Shown: positions 23,986-33,182 of the stretch, one piece after another
How positions within the stretch are numbered: the first letter of the stretch is position 1
Layout of the letters: each line of letters starts with the position of its first letter
NCBI GenBank assembly: GCA_014529385.2
Contig: CM043962.1
Span: 121,543,970 to 121,607,969, forward strand
Length of the DNA: 64,000 nucleotides
Reading direction: 5' to 3'
Origin: Adiantum capillus-veneris
Lineage: Eukaryota; Streptophyta; Polypodiopsida; Polypodiales; Pteridaceae
Notes under the pieces: model-generated
Told to the model about the DNA's origin: nothing
Databases searched by the model: none
The model's input: only the letters and a program-made list of their open reading frames with translations
Program-made: the position numbers and the translations under genes

Positions 23986-26001
23986 TTAGTCTTTAGCAAA
24001 AAGCCTCGGAAATTTCCTTAGCACACATTTGAACTCCTCTCTTTCATCCTTTGTAAGTGTTGTAGACAACATACCTTCTAACATTCCTTCATCTTCCACC
24101 TTTTGGTTCTCTTGGGAACCTACCTCTTCCAAACCTCGACAAGAGGTCTCTTGGTTGCTTGGCTTAAACCTTACCCCCATGACTTCGATGGAAGACTCCT
24201 CTTCAAAAATGCTGCTGCTACTTTCTTCTTCTGAAGTGCTATCGGTCCAACCTTCTTCCGTCTCACTTTGAGATGATTCTTCATGGAGCTCCTCTTCGCG
24301 TTGCTCCTTCATGTCAAAGACAACCTTCTTATGATTGTCATTCCTGCAAATTAATTTCCCACTCTCCCAATCCTGCAAAGCTCGCATTTTCATTAGCCAT
24401 GGTCTTCCTAGGATAAATGGATAACCACTTCCCTTGGTCGACATAACATAAAAATCCACTGCCTTCTTAATGCCAAAGGCCTCCACAAAAACATTTTTAC
24501 AAATGCCTACGCACCTAGCCTTGCTATTGTTTGCCATCTTGACTTTGATTTCAGGTGTCTCATGGATGTGCATGCCTAGTCTTTGTATGAGTCCCTCTGT
24601 CATGATGCAAATTTGTGCACCCCCATCCACTAGACCTTTCCTAACCAATCTTCCTTTGATGTAACAGTCTAGCACCGGTGTAATGTCCTCATTCATTTCA
24701 GCTTGTGCAATTTTTACAACAGGCATACTCTCTTTTACCTTTCTCCTAGTGCTAACTGCCCTTGTTAAATCCCTCCTTACTTGTGGACATAATGCAAGAA
24801 ATTGAGGCCATGAAATATCAGGACCCTTACCTCTCATGTCTTCCAACAAGTTGTACGGAGCCATACCATGTCCAAGAGGGAAGTCTTGGAGGTTGATACG
24901 ACGTCGAGTCCTCTTGGTTTCCTTGGTCTCCTTTGCCTTTTTGCCTTGTCCATGGTCACTCTGTGATGTGACTCCTTCTTTCTCTTTACCTTTCCCTCGG
25001 CCACGCTTAATGCCATTGGCTTCCATGTCAACCTCATTTGAATTTGTCACCTCTACCACATGCACATTTGGATCTGGCAAAGGTGGAACTCCTTCTACCC
25101 CTTGTGGAGGTGGTCTTGGTCCATTTGGGCTTTGTAGAAGCCTTGGTTGTTGACCAGCTCCTTCTCCTGCATTCATCACTGGGTAATTCAAGTTAGGTCT
25201 CGCTGGCTCTCCACGGGGCCAAGGACAATTATACATCCCATGTCCAGACTCTCCGCAATTCCAACATTGCAAGACTCTCCTAGGTCGTGGATCTCGCTCT
25301 TCAGACTTCTTTGCTTGTCCCTTTGGACCTACAGCTTGTGCAAGGTGAATTGACAGGCTGCTTAAAGATTCGTTTAACTTCTCAATTACTTCCGCCGTTA
25401 CCTCAGGAAGCTCCCTCGATGTTGATGCTTGTGACTTACCTTTGGGTCTAAGACCTTCTATTGGAACCTCTCCCCTTAAGCACTTGAGTTTCCTATATTT
25501 CTCAGCAACCCTAGTTTCAGCTGCATCAAAGGTAGCAGGTGCACCCGCCTCAACTTTTACCTTAAGGTCAGGAAAGAGTCCGGCTATGAACCTCTCCTTC
25601 TTTAAAAATTCTGCACCATCACCAGGGTTAGCAACATTTCGTATCCATAGAGCCCAAAGACGTAGAAACTCTTGCTTGTACAAGTAGTAGTCATCTAAGT
25701 CTTTTTGCTTATGAGAAACAATGTCTTGCCATAATTTTTGAGTCTTTTGGGGATCAAAGAAGTATTTTTTGAAACGATTCAAAACTTCTGTGTAATTCCC
25801 CTTAACTTCCTCAGGCAAAGAGTCAAACCAAGTGCTAGCATCTTTCCTAAGGACCACCTCAAACATTTCTACACGTTCTTGATCAGTTATTATCCTCTTG
25901 ATACGGCAAGACATCTTGAAATTCGCTAAAAATAATTCAGCATCCTCTCCAGGCTCTCCAAAGAAAAGAGGATACCCAGACATTTGGCGTTGGCTTTCCA
26001 T
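23986..26001 (-). CDS. B2 Gag and protease
   Basis: 671 aa starting MESQRQMSGYPLFFGEP. The retrotransposon gag core is at about 40-160 (RKDASTWFDSLPEEV). One CCHC knuckle, CWNCGESGHGMYNC, is near 246-259. A basic, Gly/Lys-rich stretch is near 340. The retropepsin at about 440-540 has LVDGGAQICIM and FILGRPWLM. A Glu/Ser-rich linker ends at RKFPRLFAKD. B1 reads on through DYTNVRGVD into RT; in B2 one base is missing in that codon region, which gives TAA and shifts Pol. So gag-pol was a single frame of about 1800 aa. An alternative, a programmed shift, is less likely because B1 lacks the break. Confidence 0.94.
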   Translation of the reverse strand: MESQRQMSGYPLFFGEPGEDAELFLANFKMSCRIKRIITDQERVEMFEVVLRKDASTWFDSLPEEVKGNYTEVLNRFKKYFFDPQKTQKLWQDIVSHKQKDLDDYYLYKQEFLRLWALWIRNVANPGDGAEFLKKERFIAGLFPDLKVKVEAGAPATFDAAETRVAEKYRKLKCLRGEVPIEGLRPKGKSQASTSRELPEVTAEVIEKLNESLSSLSIHLAQAVGPKGQAKKSEERDPRPRRVLQCWNCGESGHGMYNCPWPRGEPARPNLNYPVMNAGEGAGQQPRLLQSPNGPRPPPQGVEGVPPLPDPNVHVVEVTNSNEVDMEANGIKRGRGKGKEKEGVTSQSDHGQGKKAKETKETKRTRRRINLQDFPLGHGMAPYNLLEDMRGKGPDISWPQFLALCPQVRRDLTRAVSTRRKVKESMPVVKIAQAEMNEDITPVLDCYIKGRLVRKGLVDGGAQICIMTEGLIQRLGMHIHETPEIKVKMANNSKARCVGICKNVFVEAFGIKKAVDFYVMSTKGSGYPFILGRPWLMKMRALQDWESGKLICRNDNHKKVVFDMKEQREEELHEESSQSETEEGWTDSTSEEESSSSIFEEESSIEVMGVRFKPSNQETSCRGLEEVGSQENQKVEDEGMLEGMLSTTLTKDEREEFKCVLRKFPRLFAKD

Positions 26002-26085
26002 TGAATTGATTTCAAAGTGACACCCGTTTTTGTTTTTCTTTCTTAAAAAGATTTACACAGTAATGTATCTAGCTTGCAATCTATT

Positions 26086-26304
26086 CTACAACAAAATAAA
26101 GATATTCACATCAAACGACCTATGATAATCAATAAGAGGTAGGATGACAGGGTTTGGTGATGCGAGAATTTCTCCTACTCTTTGGGCACCAAACATGAAC
26201 ACCATACGTTGTTGAAAATGGATTTTCCTACTAATTGCAATGTTTATTCTAATGTGTGGAGTGAAATGGAAGGGGAAAACCTCTATTCCTGGGCCATTAT
26301 CCAT
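26086..26304 (-). CDS. B2 leader ORF b (72 aa), unknown function
   Basis: It starts MDNGPGIEVFPFHF and ends PLIDYHRSFDVNIFILL. It lies between the primer site and gag, 84 bp before gag. Its last 54 residues align without gaps to leader ORF a: shared are GxxRxxEIxAS, NP-ILPLI-Y, S-DV-IF-L. Codons differ where residues agree (for example TTG against CTA for Leu), which suggests selection on protein. No family recognised; no signal peptide or membrane segment is clear. Confidence 0.55.
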   Translation of the reverse strand: MDNGPGIEVFPFHFTPHIRINIAISRKIHFQQRMVFMFGAQRVGEILASPNPVILPLIDYHRSFDVNIFILL

Positions 26305-26325
26305 GGTCTATGCATGACCTAATGC

Positions 26326-26538
26326 TTAAAACAAAACAAAAATATAGACGTCCAAACTAAGGTCGTACCTAATGAGAGGCAAAATAAAAGGATTTACTGA
26401 AGCGTTTATCTCGGCCAACCTAAGAGGACCTAAAATTCTACGAATGACACGTTGAAATTGCAACTTAGTACTAACGATTATGTGTACCTTTTGCCTTGCA
26501 ATGGGAATGAAGGGATCATACAAATTCTCGTGATTCAT
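26326..26538 (-). CDS. B2 leader ORF a (70 aa), unknown function
   Basis: It starts MNHENLYDPFIPIARQK and ends NPFILPLIRYDLSLDVYIFVLF. It is the upstream partner of leader ORF b and lies 60 bp after the primer site. It is intact here but broken by stops in B1. The two ORFs look like an old tandem duplication inside the leader. An RNA structure that only incidentally has open frames is the alternative. Confidence 0.5.
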   Translation of the reverse strand: MNHENLYDPFIPIARQKVHIIVSTKLQFQRVIRRILGPLRLAEINASVNPFILPLIRYDLSLDVYIFVLF

Positions 26539-26597
26539 GCAAGCTACTTGATTATGCTAAAGGTTGAGCCTTCACAAAACATACACAAGCCTGTCCT

Positions 26598-26611
26598 CAG
26601 TGGGGGCACCA
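26598..26611 (-). other. Primer binding site of B2
   Basis: On the - strand, TGGTGCCCCCACTG starts three bases after the 5' LTR, as in B1. Confidence 0.75.
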
Positions 26612-26873
26612 ATTTGAGGCGGTCCGGGGCGGGAAACAAGAAGAGCAACCTCTAGACACCCTTCAAGGCTCCCGTGCTGCTCAATGGGGCTGGGGCACAA
26701 CACAACACAAACCAAAACAACAAACCCACAGCCAAATCCCAACTACACAAGGGGCACCACCTAGTTTAAGAGCGAACTAGGACGCAAAAGAGGAGAATCG
26801 TTAGAGCAACCCACAAACAAGCAAGAAATTTACACTAACCCTAACACCAATGGAACACTCTCACACACTAAAA

Positions 26874-26876
<3 letters not shown>

Positions 26877-26924
<48 letters not shown>
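26877..26924. repeat. (GA)n tract in the B2 5' LTR
   Basis: About 48 bp of GA. It matches the (CT)n tracts of the B1 LTRs at 7160 and 11231, so it is part of the family's LTR and varies in length. Confidence 0.9.
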
Positions 26925-26927
<3 letters not shown>

Positions 26928-27588
26928 TGCTCGGGCTGCTTTGAAACGTATCGGCAATGATCAAGCAAACACAACTATATATTTAAGAAAGAGAGAGAAA
27001 GGGGGAGGGGGTGCTTGTTGCATTAATACCTTCTTACAAATCTGTCATGACAAATCAAAGTGAGATTAGTATTTGTTCAACATAGCTTGCGTAAATTTCA
27101 CCACAACACATCACAAGAAAAGCCACCCCAATCACTGTCTTCAAGCCAGGGGAGTCCTCTCCACCCTGTCGCCCTCTTACAGTATGTGGGATTTATGGCT
27201 AGATTGATGACAACACCAGAGACAAGCTATCAAGAACTTAACAAAAAACACCAAGACACTTACGCATCATTGTTGTCCATTACTTCACGTTGGAAGGGAG
27301 ACAAAGTATCCAAGCTTAGTCCAAATCCACCCTCCTTGATTCAGCAAATGTTGGGCTTACACTAGTAGGAGAAATGATAGATTTCCTACTCTCAATTGAA
27401 TGAACACTCTCTCTCTCTTACAATTGGCATAGAGTTCCCTTGCTAATCCCCTATTACAACACATGCACATGCATAAGACAATGAGCTTCCACTCAAGAGC
27501 TCCTTCTAAAGAGGTTGAGCTTGGCTTCTCAAGCTATAGCATAGTGCTCTTGCTTATGGCTCCCCCTTTTTTGTGCTAGCTACACCCT

Positions 27589-27598
27589 CCTTTTATAG
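27589..27598 (-). promoter_or_regulatory. TATA box of the B2 5' LTR
   Basis: CTATAAAAGG on the - strand, at the same LTR position as in B1. It is the likely promoter of the B2 genomic RNA. Confidence 0.65.
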
Positions 27599-29303
27599 CA
27601 ATTTTGAAGGCTAGGGTTACTCTTCTAACCATGGTTGGGTTAGATTTTCAGCAATTTATCTAATTTCTTTTGCTTGGAATTATCAAGAAGTTGGTGGGGA
27701 GAGAGAGAGGAGAGAAATGGAGGTGATAGGACTTTGCATAGTGGGTTAGTGTTAGTAGAGTTAGTATTAATTTACAAATGGAATTGGATATTTACAATGG
27801 GAGTATCCATGTAGGATACAAATAAGGAAGAAAAACTCTTAAGAGGTAAGAAAAGGTGGCTTTCTTACAAGGTTGATGCTCCAAGTGTCTTGAGTAGGGC
27901 CAATTTTGACGCTTGTTGACGGTCCACTAGCTTTGACGGTACATTTTTTCTCCACTCTTGACCTTCCTTGAGAGACAAGGTAATTGAAGCTGAGTAATCA
28001 ACCACCATGATGCTGTCTTTTAAGAGAAGAGGCTGAATTTTGTGGTTTTTTTTTATAGATATGGGTAAATTGGAGGAGGAAAAATGAGACTAGGTGGTCA
28101 ATTTTGGAATGGAATTGTGTGTGGGAGGTATGAGTTCACCATGGTTTCTCTTATTCTTCAAGGTTGAGGAGAAGGTGAGTAGGGTGCAGAGAAGAGTGGT
28201 GAGAGAGGTGGGGATGATGAGTGGAGAAGTGTGTGTGAAAGAGGAAAATGATAAAGTGGAAGAGAGAGTGTGGCTGCATAGCATGAGAAAACTGGGGTCC
28301 ACTAATAAAATCATAGCTCACAGCTCGTAGTTCAAAAAAATATGAAAAAATTTGAGGCAAAAGTTCAGCCCACGAGCTACAACTTTTGTTTGTATCACCT
28401 TTCAAACTCGGAGAGCAAGTGAACTTTAAAAATTCAGCAAAACCGACTGTTTTTTTCCACTGCACAAAGTCCTTGTGGGGTCCTTCTTTGGATGATTCTT
28501 TTGAATACCTCCAAGAGTGGGCCCTCCATAGTGCATGTATGCATGCCACCTACCCTTGACCTTATTTGGTAGGTCTATAATTGAAGATATTGTTGAGATC
28601 ATGATATAAGTGAATAGTACAACTAAGAAAATCAAATATTGAGGGGTCTAAAAAATATGTACATGTCAAATACAAATAATATAAGTGGAAAAAATATAAA
28701 GGGGTCAAAAGAAATCTCTCTCATTATGAGGCTACCATAAAAAGATAAATATTTTTGTTGTTTTAATTTTTTAGAAAAAAAACAAAATAGATGTAGGAAG
28801 GGAAAAATCACAATAGTGAAAAAATATACACATAAATAAAACTAGTTTTTTTGGATTTTTGTTGGGGTGCAGTTACACCAAATATAAGAGAAGCTTACAT
28901 GAAAATATTTCTATATGGAATAAAGAGTATGAAAACTGGTAAGAAAAATTGTGGTAATGGTGAGGCAATGTACAGAGCATAAATAACACACACTACGTAG
29001 AAATATTTAAATAAATACCAAAATAATTACAAAAAATCTTTTTATTTAGGCCCTATATACAATGCAATATTTACACACAAATGGGCCATAATATACTTAT
29101 ATTTTTTATTTTTTTATTTTTTTGGCTCAACTAGCCCAACGATTAGCTAATTGAGGGTTTTTTAAGAAGATATGGGAAAAGTCCCGTGACTCACGCACGC
29201 CTATGTACAGTGAAATGGTAGGGATAGCCACAGTGTTTGGGTGATTTTGGTAGGGTGAGGTAACTCACTGTTGCAATTACAAAGAGCCGAAAAACGGCTA
29301 TCA

Positions 29304-29369
29304 GTATATTAGCTTGTATAGTAGCTTCTCTCACACTTAAAGTACCACATTTGACTTTAAGTGGGAGGT
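29304..29369 (+). other. 3' untranslated tail and polypurine tract of A
   Basis: The remainder of A after B2. TTTAAGTGGGAGGT directly before the 3' LTR is the polypurine tract typical of plant copia elements. Confidence 0.8.
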
Positions 29370-29561
29370 TGTTGGGGTATAAAACCCAATGTGGTTGCCC
29401 AGGTAAGTGGGCGGGCCACCAGGTATGTACACATATTCTTTTGTAAAAACCTAATAAGAACTCACTATGCTCTACACATTACAGTAGAGCGAGTTCACCA
29501 TATCATCGTGCTCTTCTTCTCGCACTCTCTCTCGTGTCGCACTTACGCTCGTACTCCTTCA
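29370..29561 (+). repeat. 3' LTR of element A
   Basis: 192 bp, TG to CA, followed by AGGAC, which matches the left flank at 1165-1169. Confidence 0.95.
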
Positions 29562-29566
29562 AGGAC

Positions 29567-30161
29567 ATGGCAAGCACATGAAGCACTGCAGAAGAAAAGG
29601 CCAACATGGCTTAATTTTCCGAGGTTGCCAGCTCCAGAGAAAGTCCAAGCATCAAAAGAATACATGGTGAAAACCCTAACGGGCGCCATGACATTCTTCA
29701 AGAGTCTGTCCGATCTCTCCTGTGCAATGCTATATAAGATTTGCAGGATGCTACTCACTTGCATACAGGTTTTTAATGATCCTGAGCAGACAAGAGCCCC
29801 CTGGCTCTCATTCTTGGAAGGGAACAAAGGCCTTTGCTATGATCTAAGTGGGCAACCCTCAGAGGAAATTCTCTATGGATTTTATGCCAGATGCATGTTC
29901 CTACCCTCGCATAATATGCTCGCTTTTGAGGAGGCATTCTACACTGGATTCTTCACCTGGCGAATGAAGATATTTGCATTGGTAATAAGAAACCTCATGT
30001 CAAGATTTGTAGGATACTCAGTAGTGGAGCTGAAAAACAGAGTCACCATGCAATTTTTGCAAGTGCCAGACAAAGAACGCAAAATCAGATACCAAAAAGC
30101 ATTGGAAGCACTGAAAGACCGCCTCGCCCGCCGTCAACCCGAAGACTACTTCAGCCCATAA
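29567..30161 (+). pseudogene. D retroelement gene relic, 3' part
   Basis: Resumes the D protein after A: TWQAHEALQKKRPTWLNFPR. It then shares YMVKTLTG, SDLSC, KICR, LLTCIQVF, FLPSHNM and FEEAFYTGFFTW with the - strand protein at 55691-57631. It is open to the stop after RRQPEDYFSP and about 45 residues longer than H's. Thirty-eight bases after the stop the polypurine tract and 3' LTR begin, so this is the last gene of its element. A Met-initiated frame that starts inside the A LTR at 29361 is accidental. Function unknown. Confidence 0.8.
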
Positions 30162-30185
30162 AGCTGTGTCAAGGGACGACATACG

Positions 30186-30368
30186 CGAGGAGGGGGGAAT
30201 GTTAGGCAGCAAGCTAATGCGGACACCATTTTTCAGAGTTCTCCTTGTAAAACAATTATTATTTTGATAAATCGGGAATATTGTAACTCCTATTTTCTTG
30301 GTAAACTTTGTAATTAATGAGCCGGGGCTACAAGCATCCAGATTGTATCAACCAGTCAATTCCCAGCT
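30186..30368 (+). repeat. Polypurine tract and probable 3' LTR of D
   Basis: GAGGAGGGGGGAA precedes TGTTAGGCAGCAAGC. The same arrangement, including GGGACGACAT upstream, precedes TGTTGAGCCAGCA in element H. The right end is not defined; CACTA homology begins by about 30369, so the LTR would be only about 170 bp or truncated. No 5' partner is in the window. Confidence 0.4.
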
Positions 30369-32554
30369 TTGGTACGCATCCAACACATGTTTAAAACCAG
30401 GTCTATTGTGAAGCTTCTCACGTGGCACGCAAACCATCGCTCAAATGATGGAATGATGCATGTCCCTGCCGATTCACCTGCATGTAGGCACATCAAAACT
30501 CAATGGCCAGAGTTTGGGTTGGAGCCTCGACACTTGAGGCTTAGGTTAGCAAGTGATGGTGTCAACCCCTTTGGGACTCAATCTACTTCATGGAGAACTT
30601 GGCCTGTGGTGATCGTCAACTACAATATTCCACCATGGGAGACAACCAAGATGGGCAATATACTTCTTTCCTTGCTTGTGCCAGGGAAGTACAAAGTGTC
30701 AAATATTGACATTTACCTCGAGCCCCTCATTGAGGAGTTGGAGGAGTTATAGAGAGGCATTCTTGTTTTTGATGTCTCACTTGCAAAGGGGGGGAGAGAG
30801 GCTCAAGTGAGGGGAATCCTTATGTGGACTATGCACGACTATCCTGGGCTTGGAGAGATTTCTGGTAACCCCTTGTCCTCTATCTCTCTTTCCCTCATTC
30901 TCTCTCTCCCTTTAGCTCACTTTAGTTCACTCATCTCTCTAACCATATGATATGTATGCAGGGTTGTCCACATCGGGGCACAATGCATGTCCTACTTGCG
31001 GGCCATCGTTGGTGACGGAGAGGCCCGATTCCTTGCGCAAGGTAATCTATCCAAACAGCCATCGTTTCTTACCCCAAGGGCATAACGAGCACAAGGCTCC
31101 AACAAATGAGAAGGCTCCTCTAAAGCTCACGATGGCAGATTGGGCAACCATTTGGGAGGAACACCACAACAACAATCCGGCTCCGTGTCCTCCACCAAAA
31201 GGTATGTCAAGGTATTCCATATTTTTAAGGCTTCCATATTGGAAGGACTTAAAAATACAACACCTCTTGGATCCCATGCACATATTCAAGAATGTAGCCC
31301 AAACACTATGGGACCACATTATTGGCAAGAAGGACTCTTTGGGTGCGAGGGAGGATTTGAGGCTTTTAAAACGTCTCCCCGCCCCTGCTACTCCACGGCG
31401 TGCATCAAATGGAAATATTGTGCTTCCTAAAGCACCATGGATGCTAGCAAAAGAAGAATTAGACAAGGTGAACGGTACCATCCTCTCTATTCGCACACCA
31501 ATAGGATACATGAGGTTGCCAAAGGGAGCTTTCACAAAAGCGAAGAAGGATGGAAGCGTTCAATTGTATGGGTTGAAGTCCCACGATTGGCACAAGATGC
31601 TTCAGGTAATCTTCATAGTCCCTATTCTATCTATAGTTTGTGTGTATGACTATCACTCACTTTCCCTTTTCCTGATTTTACATTGTAGTTCATTCTGCAG
31701 GTGAGTGTCGGGAAAAGAAAGTGAGGGATGCTATTTTCAAACTAGGAGAGCTAGTAAGGTACACCACAAGACTCCACTCAACTACACCTTTTTTATGTAC
31801 ACAATAATTTCAACTAGCATTTAGTGTATCCTTATGTGTTTTCTTGCAGATTTGTGAGCTCCAAGCAAATCAAAATAAATGCTATCCCTTCTGCTCAAAC
31901 ACTTGCAATAGAAACTGTGTGTGCCATTGAAGATGCATTTCTTCAATCGATCCTTCTTAGTCAAATTCATGTCTTGGTTCACGTGGTGGAGGAGATAGAT
32001 ATATGTGGAGTAGTGCACACTAGAGTCCACCATGTAGAGGCCATTCTCATGTCGTATAGACACATTTGCAAACCACTTGCACTCAAAGATGAAGCTATGA
32101 AAGGTTCTGAAATTAACCTTTAGTATCCTAAAATTAACAGGGAGGTATGACAATTTAGTTTTACCGCACAATTGTGAGCAGGTGAGCGACATGTACCTTT
32201 TTTATTCTTATTTACTTGTAGCGTTAGTTATACCAATGTTACTCACTTTGAGCTTCTATTTTATAGGTCATCTATATCCCAGCAATCCACCAACCAAAAC
32301 TTTGGTTCGTAATTTCCATAACACCTCGGGGGAGAACCATTTTTTCCACTAATGAAGTGGAGACTATCTTCAACCCTCTTCCACCTCCGACTTTGGATGA
32401 CGTGGAAACAGAGGAGAGGGAGGTCGATAATTCAAGTACGGCGGTAGCAAGTCTTAGTGAGGATGATTGTCATGGTGATGAAGATGATGAGATGGAGGAC
32501 GATGAACTCAAAGATGATGAAGCTGCCAATGCATCCCATTTCTCTCTTTATTGA
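30369..32554 (+). pseudogene. CACTA (En/Spm) TNP2-type transposase relic
   Basis: The first exon (to 30864) holds MFKTRSIVKLLTWHA, RLRLASDGVNPFG, WPVVIVNYNIPPW and VFDVSLAKG. A TAG at about 30750 replaces an expected Trp. Introns with GT..AG ends fit at 30865-30961, about 31606-31700, 31759-31849 and one ending at 32266. Exon 2 has STSGHNACPTC, RRFLP-like HRFLPQG, LPYWKDLKIQHLLDPMHIFKN and SHDWHKMLQ. Later exons have VRDAIFKLGELV, LAIETVCAIEDAF and VHVVEEIDICGVVHTR, the DUF4218-like tail, ending in an acidic stretch. The N-terminus is missing at the D LTR junction. The protein would bind and cut CACTA ends in the nucleus; this copy is truncated and has a stop. Confidence 0.88.
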
Positions 32555-32783
32555 TTTAGGAGCTATGGGCTTAGAATTGGATGATGCTTCATGTAGAGAT
32601 CTTTTGGAAGATGATTCATAAACATTTTGCAGTTATGAGGTTTTTTGTTCGTGTAATCCATTCACCTCTCTCTCCCTCCTCTTCCTCTCTTTAGATTTGA
32701 GAATATGCTCAATTATGTTAATCAATTCACAATGATTATTTTAGTTGTAACCAAGTGTAATCTTATATCCCCTGCCTCCTTCT

Positions 32784-32786
32784 CCC

Positions 32787-32858
<72 letters not shown>
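32784..32858. repeat. (C)14 followed by (TC)n
   Basis: Fourteen C, then about 61 bp of TC, just after the CACTA relic. Confidence 0.92.
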
Positions 32859-32861
<3 letters not shown>

Positions 32862-33182
32862 TTCTTTTTTATATTTGCAAATTATATACAATATTCTTTA
32901 ATTTTTATTGAGAGGAGGGAAACACCAAAGTTTGAATGGGAGGGGGGAAGGGTTAAGCCAGAATTTGAAAGTTTAGGCGCTAAATTTGGGCAGCGGATAT
33001 AAGGACTGTAATGAGCGTGGTAATAACAACGGTAACAACAGCGGAGAAAGTCGCGGTAATACTTTAAACACAAAAAAAAACCCCCGCCCTCCTCTCTCTT
33101 GTTTCTCTCATTGGAGTTGCACCTTCTCTCTACAAAACGCGGTAAAATAGCGCGATAAACACTTGGATATTTTCATAGTGGA
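32859..33182. other. No gene recognised
   Basis: Between the CT tract and the duplicated segment. It has several CG dinucleotides and a short A-run/C-run near 33070. No convincing frame or RNA gene. Confidence 0.5.

Larger units (their letters stand above)
18510..29303 (-). mobile_element. Ty3/gypsy (Tat-like) element B2, nearly intact
   Basis: Target duplication GTAT is at 18506-18509 and 29304-29307, in the 3' untranslated region of A. On the - strand the order is 5' LTR, primer site, two small leader ORFs, gag-protease, pol with RT, two RNase H domains and integrase, polypurine tract, 3' LTR. The dual RNase H and long LTRs point to the Tat lineage. The LTRs appear about 99% identical over aligned stretches apart from two deletions in the 3' LTR. 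It is the youngest datable insertion in the window. Confidence 0.95.
26615..29303 (-). repeat. 5' LTR of B2 (2.69 kb)
   Basis: Full-length LTR from TGATAGCC (at 29303) to CCGCCTCA (at 26615). It contains the TATA box and a (GA)n tract at 26877-26924. Frames seen inside it repeat in all LTR copies and are not genes. Confidence 0.95.
1170..29561 (+). mobile_element. Copia LTR retrotransposon A, carrying three nested insertions
   Basis: The two 192-bp LTRs start TGTTGGGGTATAAA and end CTCCTTCA. Target duplication AGGAC is found at 1165-1169 and 29562-29566. The order gag, protease, integrase, RT, RNase H identifies Ty1/copia. B1, C and B2 interrupt it; subtracting them leaves about 5.6 kb, a usual copia size. 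The LTRs differ at about 8 of 192 positions by eye, so it is not recent. Its own genes carry stops and frameshifts and cannot act alone. The original target was the D gene. Confidence 0.93.

Noticed and set aside
29361-29600. LTR-encoded N-terminus of the frame 29361-30161
   Set aside because: The first part is the A LTR; the real frame joins from 1169 across the insertion.
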